Source: an uncultured Acetatifactor sp.
Lineage (GTDB): Bacteria > Bacillota > Clostridia > Lachnospirales > Lachnospiraceae
Length of the DNA: 49,969 nucleotides
Assembly: GCA_904501885.1 (NCBI GenBank)
Contig: CAJGCP010000014.1
Coordinates: forward strand, 1-49,969
Reading direction: 5' to 3'
Of this stretch, positions 24,656 through 32,780 are shown piece by piece. The translations under genes and the position numbers were made by a program. Numbering within the stretch: the stretch's first letter is position 1; each line of letters begins with the position of its first letter. The notes under the pieces were generated by a model. That model was not told the origin of the DNA. It saw nothing but the letters and a program-made list of their open reading frames with translations, and searched no databases.

Positions 24656-25473
24656 TTATCGGCAAAGTATTATTGACATTGCTGATCATTGTTGTTTTAT
24701 TATTATTTCTCTTATTATTCTTCCCAATTTCTTATCGTCTTTATGTAAAGAGAAAAGAAACAAAAACAGAACTAAAGGTGTATCTTCGCTGGTTGTTTGG
24801 TTTCATAAAGGGACGCTATCATTATCCGGAGCCAAACAGATTACAGGTATTTCTTTTATGGAAAGAACTGACAACTTTTCATGGGACAAAGAGGCGCGAC
24901 AAGTCATCTTCGAATGAAAAGAAGAAAAAGGTAACGAATACTATCCCTTCTTCTACAGAAACATCTAACAATGAAAATTCAATTGAAGTTAAGGAAGAAG
25001 GTAGCATTACGAACGATATCAAGCGCAAAACGCAGAGAAAACCTAACCTGTTTGATAAACTGAAAAACAAAGAAAAACAGATTACGGATAAGTATTATCA
25101 TATTAAAGAGAATGTAGGACGATATACGTCTTTTCTCAAAGAAGATAACACAAAGGTTTTACTAGGGGATATTTTTACCGAAGTCAAGCGGTTTATTAAA
25201 TATTTGAAGCCCAAGAAACAACGTGCAAATCTTACCATCGGTACGGGCTCCCCGGATACCACAGGATACTTGTACGGAATCGTCTGTATGTATTCTCATT
25301 TATTAGGTCCGGATGTAAATATTTATCCGGATTTTGAAAACAAAATTTTCGAAGGTGAACTAGAATTATCCGGACGTATTACTGTTTTTATGCTGGGTAT
25401 GATAATACTAAGATTGTATAGAAATCAAAATTTACCTGAATTCCTTGATAAATTCAAAAAGAAAGAAGCGTAA
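24643..25473 (+). CDS. DUF2953 family membrane-anchored protein
   Basis: 276 residues. I chose the ATG at 24643 because AAGGAG lies 5 bases before it, within the preceding gene; an upstream TTG at 24628 precedes that site. The N-terminal 25 residues form one strongly hydrophobic membrane helix. A long lysine/serine-rich linker (about 85-150) separates it from a conserved C-terminal part containing TIGTGSPDTTGYLYG and PDFENKIFEGEL. B. subtilis has the same pairing of a DUF2953 protein (YtfI) with GerW (YtfJ), and gerW follows here 20 bases later. Its function is not established; a role in sporulation is inferred from that neighbour. Confidence 0.82.
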   Translation: MALIIIGKVLLTLLIIVVLLLFLLLFFPISYRLYVKRKETKTELKVYLRWLFGFIKGRYHYPEPNRLQVFLLWKELTTFHGTKRRDKSSSNEKKKKVTNTIPSSTETSNNENSIEVKEEGSITNDIKRKTQRKPNLFDKLKNKEKQITDKYYHIKENVGRYTSFLKEDNTKVLLGDIFTEVKRFIKYLKPKKQRANLTIGTGSPDTTGYLYGIVCMYSHLLGPDVNIYPDFENKIFEGELELSGRITVFMLGMIILRLYRNQNLPEFLDKFKKKEA

Positions 25474-25493
25474 CACGCAGAAAAGAGGGAAAA

Positions 25494-25907
25494 ATGGCAG
25501 ATAAGACAAATCAATTTCAGGGTGTAGTGGAAGCATTGTTGAACGGAATGAACACCGTATTATCTACAAAAACTGTTGTAGGTGAAGCTACACAAATCGG
25601 CGATACCATCATTCTACCTTTGGTAGATGTTACCTTTGGCGTGGGAGCCGGTGCCGGAAGCAGTGATAAAACCAATAAGAATTCCGGTGCAGGCGGATTG
25701 GGCGGGAAGATGACCCCCAGTGCAGTTCTCGTAATTAAGGATGGTTCTGTGAAGCTTGTCAACATAAAGAATCAGGATGCCGTAACAAAGGTATTGGATC
25801 TGATTCCTGACCTTGTAGATAAGTTTTCCAAGTCCAAAAATAAGAGCGAAGAAATGACTGACGACCAGGTAGTGGATATTGCATTTCCCGGGGAAGAAGA
25901 GAATTAA
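25494..25907 (+). CDS. gerW: GerW family sporulation protein
   Basis: 137 residues. The family signature VVGEATQIGDTIILPLVDVTFGVG is followed by a glycine-rich segment and the conserved KMTPSAVLVIKDG part. In B. subtilis GerW (YtfJ) is a forespore protein needed for germination with certain nutrients. It lies after the DUF2953 gene, the same pairing as in Bacillus. It implies a sporulating lineage, though such genes persist in some non-sporulating relatives. Confidence 0.9.
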   Translation: MADKTNQFQGVVEALLNGMNTVLSTKTVVGEATQIGDTIILPLVDVTFGVGAGAGSSDKTNKNSGAGGLGGKMTPSAVLVIKDGSVKLVNIKNQDAVTKVLDLIPDLVDKFSKSKNKSEEMTDDQVVDIAFPGEEEN

Positions 25908-25961
25908 TTCATTTTTTTGTTTTCCCTTCATATAATAAAGCAAAACAGTCTTAGGATTCGT

Positions 25962-26105
25962 ATGCGTAAATTAATAGGATTGATTTCCTTTTTTATTGCA
26001 ATAGGCATGATATTGATGCTGTTAACCCACAGTCGTCTGATTGGACTGTTGTTGATTATGATGTTTTTATTTATCGGCTATAATCTATTCTGTCAGGGGC
26101 ATTGA
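25962..26105 (+). CDS. Very small predicted membrane protein
   Basis: 47 residues from the ATG at 25962. It begins MRKLIG and then has two hydrophobic stretches separated by a short THSRLIG turn, so it probably forms a helical hairpin in the membrane. The ribosome site is weak (TTAGGA). No homologue is recognised. It lies 54 bases after gerW on the same strand and ends before a bidirectional terminator. It could be spurious, but the clean hydrophobic pattern argues for a real small protein. Confidence 0.5.
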   Translation: MRKLIGLISFFIAIGMILMLLTHSRLIGLLLIMMFLFIGYNLFCQGH

Positions 26106-26144
26106 ACGGTACCTTGTAACAGAGCATATGTTTTATAAACAAAA

Positions 26145-26170
26145 AAAGAACAGGTTTAAACCTGTTCTTT
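26145..26170. terminator. Bidirectional terminator between convergent genes
   Basis: A 26-base perfect palindrome (13-bp arms AAAGAACAGGTTT) with A-rich left and T-rich right flanks, lying between the small membrane protein gene and rpmB on the opposite strand. Confidence 0.85.
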
Positions 26171-26185
26171 TGTGTTTCATCTCGA

Positions 26186-26371
26186 TTATGCTCTTTCTAC
26201 AGCACCGGATTTCAAGCAATTTGTACATACGTGCAATTTCTTGGGAGTACCATTTACATTACATTTTACACGCTTTACATTAGCGTTCCAAATTGCGTTG
26301 GTTTTTCTATTAGAATGGCTCACATTATTACCAAAATGTACGCCTTTTCCACAAATATCACACTTAGCCAT
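26186..26371 (-). CDS. rpmB: 50S ribosomal protein L28
   Basis: 61 residues, the full L28 length. It begins MAKCDICGKGVHFGNNVSHSN and carries two CxxC pairs (Cys4/Cys7 and Cys49/Cys52), so it is the zinc-binding form of L28. A GGAGGTG ribosome site precedes the start. It is divergent from the asp23-like gene, the same arrangement as rpmB next to yloU in Bacillus. Confidence 0.97.
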   Translation of the reverse strand: MAKCDICGKGVHFGNNVSHSNRKTNAIWNANVKRVKCNVNGTPKKLHVCTNCLKSGAVERA

Positions 26372-26425
26372 GTTGACACCTCCTCGATATCAGCGATTAC
26401 CGCTTAAAATATTTATAACATTGAT

Positions 26426-26454
26426 ATATTAACAGAAAAGAATATGAAAATCAA
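26426..26454 (-). promoter_or_regulatory. Weak candidate rpmB promoter
   Basis: On the minus strand TTGATT (26454-26449), a 17-base spacer and TAATAT (26431-26426) lie about 55 bases before rpmB. Each hexamer matches four of six consensus bases. The rest of this 204-base gap is AT-rich without another clear signal. Confidence 0.3.
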
Positions 26455-26575
26455 GTAAAAAAAATTCTTTTTAATAATTTTGCATTTTTTTATTCCCTTT
26501 TTTCATAAAAACTGTTAGAATGAACAAGAATGTATATCTGGAGGAAGAAAAAAGTAGAAAGGAAGACGTCTATTT

Positions 26576-26935
26576 ATGAAGAATTCATCTATGAATACAC
26601 ATTTAGGAAATATCGTCATCAGCAATGAAGTAATTGCACAATATGCAGGCAGTGTTGCGGTAGAATGCTTTGGTATTGTCGGCATGGCAGGAATCAGCAT
26701 GAAGGACGGTATTGTGAAATTATTGAAGAAGGATAGCATTACCAGAGGAATCAATGTCTCTATCATTGATAACAAGCTGGTTTTGGATTTCCATGTGATT
26801 GTTGCATATGGCGTCAGCATTTTAGCGATTTCGGATAATCTCATTGAAAACGTAAAGTATAAAGTAGAAGAGTTTACCGGACTTCAAATTGGCAAAATCA
26901 ACATCTATATTGATGGTGTCAGAGTGATTGATTAA
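26576..26935 (+). CDS. Asp23/Gls24 family protein (YloU-like)
   Basis: 119 residues, the size of the short Asp23 form found beside fatty-acid kinase genes. It contains GNIVISNEVIAQYAGSVAVE at the N-terminus and a VNVSIIDNKLVLDFHVIVAYG-like central strand region. Members are linked to the cell envelope and alkaline stress; the YloU type is encoded beside FakA-like genes in many Firmicutes. The stop codon is close to the AGGAGG site of the next gene, so the two are coupled. Precise function is unclear. Confidence 0.9.
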   Translation: MKNSSMNTHLGNIVISNEVIAQYAGSVAVECFGIVGMAGISMKDGIVKLLKKDSITRGINVSIIDNKLVLDFHVIVAYGVSILAISDNLIENVKYKVEEFTGLQIGKINIYIDGVRVID

Positions 26936-26948
26936 GGAGGACATTTCG

Positions 26949-28625
26949 ATGAGTTTGCAAAAAATTGATGCGAAGATGTTTTCTAAAATGTTCCTTGCCG
27001 GAGCGCAAAACCTCGAAGCAAAGAAAGAATGGATCAATGAACTTAATGTATTTCCTGTGCCGGACGGAGATACAGGTACCAATATGACAATGACTATTAT
27101 GGCGGCAGCAAGAGAACTTTCTTCTCTTGGTGACAAACCTGCGATGGAAGATGTTTGCAAGGCAATTTCCAGCGGTTCCCTGCGTGGAGCAAGAGGTAAT
27201 TCCGGTGTTATTTTATCTCAGTTGTTCCGTGGTTTTACGAAAATTATCAAAGAACAGGAAGAAATTACCATTCCTGTGCTTGCGCTTGCATGTGAAAAAG
27301 CGGTAGAAACTGCTTATAAGGCTGTAATGAAGCCCAAGGAGGGCACCATTCTTACGGTAGCGAAAGGGGCTGCAGAGAAGGCAAAAGCATTGTCAAAGAC
27401 CGATATAGCAATGGAAGATTTCCTTGCCCAGGTAATTGAGCATGCAAAATATGTGCTTAGTCAAACCCCGGAAATGTTGCCTGTATTGAAGCAGGCCGGT
27501 GTGGTAGACTCCGGTGGACAGGGTCTTGTAGAAGTGCTTCAAGGCGCATTTGATGCATATCAGGGCAAAGAAGTGGCATTGAACTTTACTGCACCTGCAA
27601 ACGGTGCGTCCAGACCTGCTTCTTCTATGGAAGTGCAGGCTGATATGGATATCAAATTTGGATACTGTACAGAATTTATTATTCTTTTAAACAAAACTTT
27701 TAATATTAAAACAGAGTTAGATTTCAAGGAATATCTGGAATCTATCGGCGAGTCCATCGTATGCGTGGCAGATGACGACGTGGTTAAGGTACATGTACAT
27801 ACCAATGACCCCGGACTTGCCATTCAAAGAGCGTTGAAATATGGTGCACTGTCTAATCTTAAAATTGATAATATGCGCTTAGAGCATCAGGAAAAATTAT
27901 TTAAGATGGCAGAAAAAGAATCTTCACAACAGGAACTGACCGCCGCTCAAAATACTGAGCCCGCTAAGGAATATGGCTTTATTGCCATTTCTACCGGCGA
28001 TGGTATTGCAGAAGTGTTTCGAAGTCTCGGCGTAGATGTAATTATCGAAGGCGGCCAAACCATGAATCCCAGCACTGCTGACATTTTAGAGGCCGTGGAA
28101 AAAGTAAACGCAAAGACCATCTTTGTATTACCCAACAACAAAAATATTATTTTAGCAGCAAATCAGGCTGCAGAACTTGTGACAGAAAAAACCTTATTAG
28201 TGATTCCTACAAAAACAATTCCTCAGGGTATTACTGCAGCCATTAATTTTGTTCCTGATTTGAGTCCAGACGAAAATGAAGCATGTATGATTTCTGAAAT
28301 CAAAAATGTCAAGACGGGTCAGGTGACTTATGCAGTCAGAGATACCATGATTGATGACAAGGAAATTCGCAAGGATGACTTCATGGGCATCGGTGATAAC
28401 GGCCTTATCGCTGTTGGAACCTCATTGACTGACGTAGCTAAGGAAACCATTGATGCAATGGTAACAGAAGATTCTGAAATTATTACCATTTACTATGGTG
28501 AAGATGTTTCTGAAGAAGATGCTGAGGCTTTTGCCGCAACCATCGAATCCGGGCATCCTCAGTGCGATGTAGAACTGCAATATGGCGGACAGCCCATTTA
28601 TTACTATGTAATGTCTGTTGAATAA
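26949..28625 (+). CDS. fakA: DAK2-domain fatty acid kinase FakA-like (YloV)
   Basis: 558 residues from the ATG at 26949, set by AAGGAGG at 26933-26939. The N-terminal DAK2 ATP-binding domain shows NVFPVPDGDTGTNMTMT with Asp39 and Asp41, then SLRGARGNSGVILSQ. Middle and C-terminal domains follow the FakA layout. FakA phosphorylates fatty acids bound to a FakB (DegV-family) partner, feeding exogenous fatty acids into phospholipids. No fakB gene is in the window. Order asp23-like–fakA–recG matches other Firmicutes. Confidence 0.87.
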   Translation: MSLQKIDAKMFSKMFLAGAQNLEAKKEWINELNVFPVPDGDTGTNMTMTIMAAARELSSLGDKPAMEDVCKAISSGSLRGARGNSGVILSQLFRGFTKIIKEQEEITIPVLALACEKAVETAYKAVMKPKEGTILTVAKGAAEKAKALSKTDIAMEDFLAQVIEHAKYVLSQTPEMLPVLKQAGVVDSGGQGLVEVLQGAFDAYQGKEVALNFTAPANGASRPASSMEVQADMDIKFGYCTEFIILLNKTFNIKTELDFKEYLESIGESIVCVADDDVVKVHVHTNDPGLAIQRALKYGALSNLKIDNMRLEHQEKLFKMAEKESSQQELTAAQNTEPAKEYGFIAISTGDGIAEVFRSLGVDVIIEGGQTMNPSTADILEAVEKVNAKTIFVLPNNKNIILAANQAAELVTEKTLLVIPTKTIPQGITAAINFVPDLSPDENEACMISEIKNVKTGQVTYAVRDTMIDDKEIRKDDFMGIGDNGLIAVGTSLTDVAKETIDAMVTEDSEIITIYYGEDVSEEDAEAFAATIESGHPQCDVELQYGGQPIYYYVMSVE

Positions 28626-28631
28626 CGAATC

Positions 28632-28670
28632 TGCCTTACTGATTTGTCTATAAGTCGGTAAGGCATTTTT
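28632..28670 (+). terminator. Intrinsic terminator after the fakA-like gene
   Basis: A 14-bp stem with two G-U pairs (28632-28645 with 28652-28665) and a TTTTT tail, only 18 bases before recG. Transcription of recG probably depends on readthrough or a promoter I could not identify. Confidence 0.82.
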
Positions 28671-28687
28671 CAAATAGGGAGATGCAT

Positions 28688-30739
28688 ATGAGAGACAACA
28701 CTTCCCTCAAAGAAGTTAAAGGAGTAGGAGATAAAACTTCAAAATCCTTACAGAAACTGGGATTAAACACATGCAAGGATATCCTACGTTTTTATCCCAG
28801 GGATTATGTACAATTTGAACCACCTGTGCCCGTAAAGAGTTTGCGTGCAGGTTATACAGAAGCGGTTCATGTAAAAGTCATGTCCTCTCCAAAAGAAAAA
28901 AAGGTACGGAATCTCTCCATATTAAACTGCACCTGTGCAGACGGCACAGGTATTTTGCATGTCACATTTTTCAATCAGCATTATTTGAAAAACACATTAA
29001 AAACGGGAGGCTATTATATTCTAAGAGGTATGGTGCAAAAGAAAGGCATCGATTTTGTCATGGAGCAGCCCAAACTGTATTCCTACGATGAATTTATGTC
29101 TAAAATCGGCATGTTACAGCCCATATATCCACTGACCAAAGGCATAACCAATCAAATGATAACCAAAATTTTGAAACAAGTTTTGGATAATTATTTGTTT
29201 GAAACAGAATATTATCCTCCTGAACTACTTGCAAAATATCAGTTGCTTCCTTACAAAGAAGCCACACATAAAATACATTTCCCAAAGACCGAAGAAGAAT
29301 ATATGCATGCTCGCAGAAGGCTTGTATTTGATGAATTTTTCTCGTTCTTATTCTATATGCAAAAGAATAAAAGTTACGGAAATGCATTAAAAAGTAATTA
29401 TATATTTTTTGAAACCGCCGATACCGTAAGGTTTATAGAACAACTTCCTTTTCCATTGACCAAAGCCCAAAGAAAAGTTTGGCAGGAAATACAGGATGAT
29501 TTATCCAAAGAAACCTGTATGCATCGCCTAATACAGGGTGATGTAGGATCCGGCAAAACCATCCTCGCTGTATTAGCCTTACTTCTCACTGTCTCCAATG
29601 GGTATCAGGGTGCTTTTATGGTACCTACGGAAGTGTTAGCAGTCCAGCACTACGAAACCATTCAAAATTACGTCAATCAATGGAATTTATGTTTTCGACC
29701 GGTTCTGTTGGTTGGATCCATGACCGCAAAAGAGAAACGAGATGCCTATGAGAAAATAGCATCCGGTGAGGCAAACCTGATTATTGGCACCCACGCACTC
29801 ATTCAGGAAAAAGTAAATTACCATTCCCTTGCCCTGGTTGTAACTGACGAACAACATCGGTTTGGCGTAAAACAAAGAGAACAGCTGGCAGACAAAGGAA
29901 AGAATCCTCATATTTTAGTTATGAGTGCCACACCCATTCCCAGAACACTGGCTTTGATTTTGTATGGGGATTTAGATATCTCAATCATTGATGAATTACC
30001 TGCCAATCGACTGCCTATTAAAAATTGTGTGGTAAATCAGGACTATCGTCCTAATGCATACCGTTTTATTGCATCTCAAGTAGCGCAAGGACGACAAGTA
30101 TATATCATTTGTCCCCAGGTGGAAGAAGGAGAGGCGGAAGGATTAGAAAATGTCATAGACTATACTGACAAATTGCGAAGTCTTTTGCCCGCAAACATAC
30201 AGATATCCTATTTGCATGGAAAAATGCGTTCCTCTGATAAAAACAGCATTATGGAAGAGTTCAAAGACAAAAAAATCGATGTGCTTGTATCAACTACAGT
30301 GATTGAAGTGGGAATCAATGTGCCCAACGCTACCGTTATGCTCATTGAAAATTCGGAACGATTCGGGTTGGCACAGTTACATCAGCTACGTGGACGTGTG
30401 GGAAGAGGGCAGCATCAAAGTTACTGCATCTTTATTAGTGGCAACGAAAATCCGCAAGTGCTGGAACGTTTACAAATATTAGAACATTCCAACGATGGCT
30501 TTCATATCGCCTCAGAAGACTTGAAACTGAGAGGCCCGGGAGATATGTTTGGCATCCGTCAAAGTGGAGAATTTTCTTTTGAAATTGCCGACATCTATAC
30601 CGATGCAAATCTCCTAAAACTTGCTGCCGAAGCAGTAGATTTTGTCTTGCAAGACGATGTCGCTCACGAAAACTACGGTCAATTGTACAGACATATGGAA
30701 AGAGAGCAGGAAAACTACGTGGATTTCAGAACAATATAG
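28688..30739 (+). CDS. recG: ATP-dependent DNA helicase RecG
   Basis: 683 residues from the ATG at 28688; an ATG at 28682 directly abuts the AGGGAG site and is less likely. The N-terminal wedge domain (KGVGDKTSKSLQKLGL) binds stalled-fork DNA. Helicase motifs are visible: Walker A GDVGSGKT at 284-291, DEQH at 387-390, SATPIPRTLAL, and a QLRGRVGRG motif VI. RecG regresses replication forks and processes R-loops and junctions. Length and motifs are complete. Confidence 0.96.
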   Translation: MRDNTSLKEVKGVGDKTSKSLQKLGLNTCKDILRFYPRDYVQFEPPVPVKSLRAGYTEAVHVKVMSSPKEKKVRNLSILNCTCADGTGILHVTFFNQHYLKNTLKTGGYYILRGMVQKKGIDFVMEQPKLYSYDEFMSKIGMLQPIYPLTKGITNQMITKILKQVLDNYLFETEYYPPELLAKYQLLPYKEATHKIHFPKTEEEYMHARRRLVFDEFFSFLFYMQKNKSYGNALKSNYIFFETADTVRFIEQLPFPLTKAQRKVWQEIQDDLSKETCMHRLIQGDVGSGKTILAVLALLLTVSNGYQGAFMVPTEVLAVQHYETIQNYVNQWNLCFRPVLLVGSMTAKEKRDAYEKIASGEANLIIGTHALIQEKVNYHSLALVVTDEQHRFGVKQREQLADKGKNPHILVMSATPIPRTLALILYGDLDISIIDELPANRLPIKNCVVNQDYRPNAYRFIASQVAQGRQVYIICPQVEEGEAEGLENVIDYTDKLRSLLPANIQISYLHGKMRSSDKNSIMEEFKDKKIDVLVSTTVIEVGINVPNATVMLIENSERFGLAQLHQLRGRVGRGQHQSYCIFISGNENPQVLERLQILEHSNDGFHIASEDLKLRGPGDMFGIRQSGEFSFEIADIYTDANLLKLAAEAVDFVLQDDVAHENYGQLYRHMEREQENYVDFRTI

Positions 30740-30759
30740 TAGATATAGTAGTTTTTTCT

Positions 30760-30788
30760 TTTACAAACCACAAAATCTATGGTATAAT
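30760..30788 (+). promoter_or_regulatory. Promoter of the topoisomerase genes
   Basis: TTTACA (30760-30765), a 17-base spacer and a perfect TATAAT (30783-30788), 51 bases before the start codon. The -10 falls inside a perfect inverted repeat described separately. Confidence 0.8.
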
Positions 30789-30802
30789 GTACCATAGATT
30801 TT
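30772..30802. repeat. Perfect 13-bp inverted repeat containing the -10 element
   Basis: AAAATCTATGGTA (30772-30784) and TACCATAGATTTT (30790-30802) around a 5-base loop, followed by TTATTTT. It can act as a weak recG terminator, an operator, or both. The TATAAT of the downstream promoter spans the end of the left arm and the loop. Confidence 0.75.
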
Positions 30803-30838
30803 TATTTTCCATCTTTAGTGAAGGAGTGCTGTTTTTTT

Positions 30839-32761
30839 ATGGCAAAAGCAAATAATTACGATGCGTCAAGCATTACAGTATTAGAAGGATTAGAAGCGGT
30901 ACGGAAGCGTCCTGGAATGTACATCGGCAGTGTGTCCACAAAAGGATTAAATCATTTGATTTATGAAATTGTTGATAACTCTGTGGACGAGCATTTGGCC
31001 GGCTATTGTGATACCATCCACGTGACTTTGGAAGCAGATGGTTCCGCCACCATTTCCGACAACGGAAGAGGTATCCCCGTAGGAATGCACGAGAAGGGCG
31101 TCAGCGCGGAACGATTGGTCTTCACCACCTTACATGCCGGCGGTAAATTTGATAATAATGCCTACAAAACCAGCGGTGGTTTACACGGTGTAGGTTCTTC
31201 TGTTGTAAATGCACTTTCGAAATGGTTGACTGTAACTGTAAAAACAGGCGGATTTATTCATCAGGACAAGTACGAACGCGGCAATCCTGTGGTGGCTTTG
31301 GAGAATGGTTTATTGCCAGTACTAGGTAAAACAAGAGAAACCGGTACCACCATTTCTTTTTTGCCTGATGATACCATTTTTGACAAAACACGCTTTAAAG
31401 AAGACGATATCAAAAGCCGTCTCCACGAGACTGCATATTTAAACCCTTTACTAACCATTGTCTTTGAAGACAAAAGAAAAGACAATCAGGAAATTTTAAC
31501 CTTCCACGAACCCGACGGCATTGTGGGATTTATCAAGGATATGAACAAATCCCAAGAAGCGGTACATGATGTTGTCTATCTAAAGGGCGAGAGCGAAGGC
31601 ATTGAAGTAGAGGTTGCATTCCAGTATATCAATGAATTCCACGAAAATGTACTTGGCTTTTGTAATAATATTTATAACTCTGAAGGTGGCACCCATATCA
31701 CAGGATTTAAAACGATTTTCACCAATGTTGTCAATACATATGCAAGAACCCTGGGTAACCTAAAAGAGAAGGATATCAATTTTACCGGAGCAGATGTCCG
31801 CAACGGTATGACCGCCGTGGTTTCCATCAAGCATCCGGATCCCAGATTTGAAGGCCAGACCAAGACCAAACTAGACAACCAGGATGCCTCAAAAGTGGTC
31901 AGCAAAGTGGTTGGAGATGAAATCGTACGTTATTTTGACCGCAACCTGGAAACATTAAAATCCATCATCTCCTGTGCGGAAAAGGCAGCAAAAATCAGAA
32001 AACAAGAAGAGCGTGCCAAAAGTAACATGCTCACCAAGCAGAAGTTTTCCTTTGATTCCAACGGCAAACTTGCCAATTGCGAATCCAAAGACGCCTCTAA
32101 ATGCGAAATTTTTATTGTAGAGGGAGATTCCGCCGGCGGCAGTGCCAAATCAGCCAGAAACAGAATGTATCAGGCAATTTTACCTATCCGTGGTAAAATC
32201 TTAAACGTAGAAAAAGCGAGTATTGATAAGGTATTAGCAAATGCCGAAATCAAAGCTATGATCAATGCCTTTGGATGTGGTTTTTCTGAGGGCTATGGCA
32301 ACGATTTTGATATCACCAAACTTCGTTATGATAAAATTATTATCATGACCGATGCGGATGTGGATGGTTCCCATATTTCTAACCTGCTATTGACGTTATT
32401 CTATCGTTGGATGCCACAGTTAATTTTTGAGGGTCATGTGTTCCTTGCCATGCCTCCTCTGTATAAGGCAATGCCCAGCAAAGGAGAAGAAGAATATCTC
32501 TATGACGATAAAGCGTTGGAAAAATACCGCAAGGAGCACAAGGGGTCCTTCACTTTGCAGCGATATAAAGGTCTTGGAGAAATGGATGAAGACCAGTTAT
32601 GGGAGACGACCTTGAATCCGGAAACCAGATATTTAAAACAAGTGGAAATCGAAGATGCACGTCGCGCTTCAGAAATCACTTCCTTATTGATGGGTACGGA
32701 GGTTCCCCCCAGAAAAGCGTTTATTTACGAACATGCAAATGACGCAGAATTAGACATTTAA
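30839..32761 (+). CDS. parE: Type IIA topoisomerase B subunit (ParE-like)
   Basis: 640 residues from the ATG at 30839, 12 bases after AAGGAG; an upstream GTG at 30818 is less likely. The GHKL ATPase part has EIVDNSVDEH, DNGRGIPV and a GGLHGVGSSVVNALS lid. The TOPRIM part has EGDSAGG at 428-434 and Asp505/507/509 in DADVDGSH. With the next gene it forms an A2B2 enzyme that passes DNA duplexes and decatenates chromosomes. Gyrase B and ParE are close; I favour topoisomerase IV because the A subunit lacks a GyrA box. Confidence 0.85.
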   Translation: MAKANNYDASSITVLEGLEAVRKRPGMYIGSVSTKGLNHLIYEIVDNSVDEHLAGYCDTIHVTLEADGSATISDNGRGIPVGMHEKGVSAERLVFTTLHAGGKFDNNAYKTSGGLHGVGSSVVNALSKWLTVTVKTGGFIHQDKYERGNPVVALENGLLPVLGKTRETGTTISFLPDDTIFDKTRFKEDDIKSRLHETAYLNPLLTIVFEDKRKDNQEILTFHEPDGIVGFIKDMNKSQEAVHDVVYLKGESEGIEVEVAFQYINEFHENVLGFCNNIYNSEGGTHITGFKTIFTNVVNTYARTLGNLKEKDINFTGADVRNGMTAVVSIKHPDPRFEGQTKTKLDNQDASKVVSKVVGDEIVRYFDRNLETLKSIISCAEKAAKIRKQEERAKSNMLTKQKFSFDSNGKLANCESKDASKCEIFIVEGDSAGGSAKSARNRMYQAILPIRGKILNVEKASIDKVLANAEIKAMINAFGCGFSEGYGNDFDITKLRYDKIIIMTDADVDGSHISNLLLTLFYRWMPQLIFEGHVFLAMPPLYKAMPSKGEEEYLYDDKALEKYRKEHKGSFTLQRYKGLGEMDEDQLWETTLNPETRYLKQVEIEDARRASEITSLLMGTEVPPRKAFIYEHANDAELDI

Positions 32762-32780
32762 TCAGGAAGGCTATAAATAC

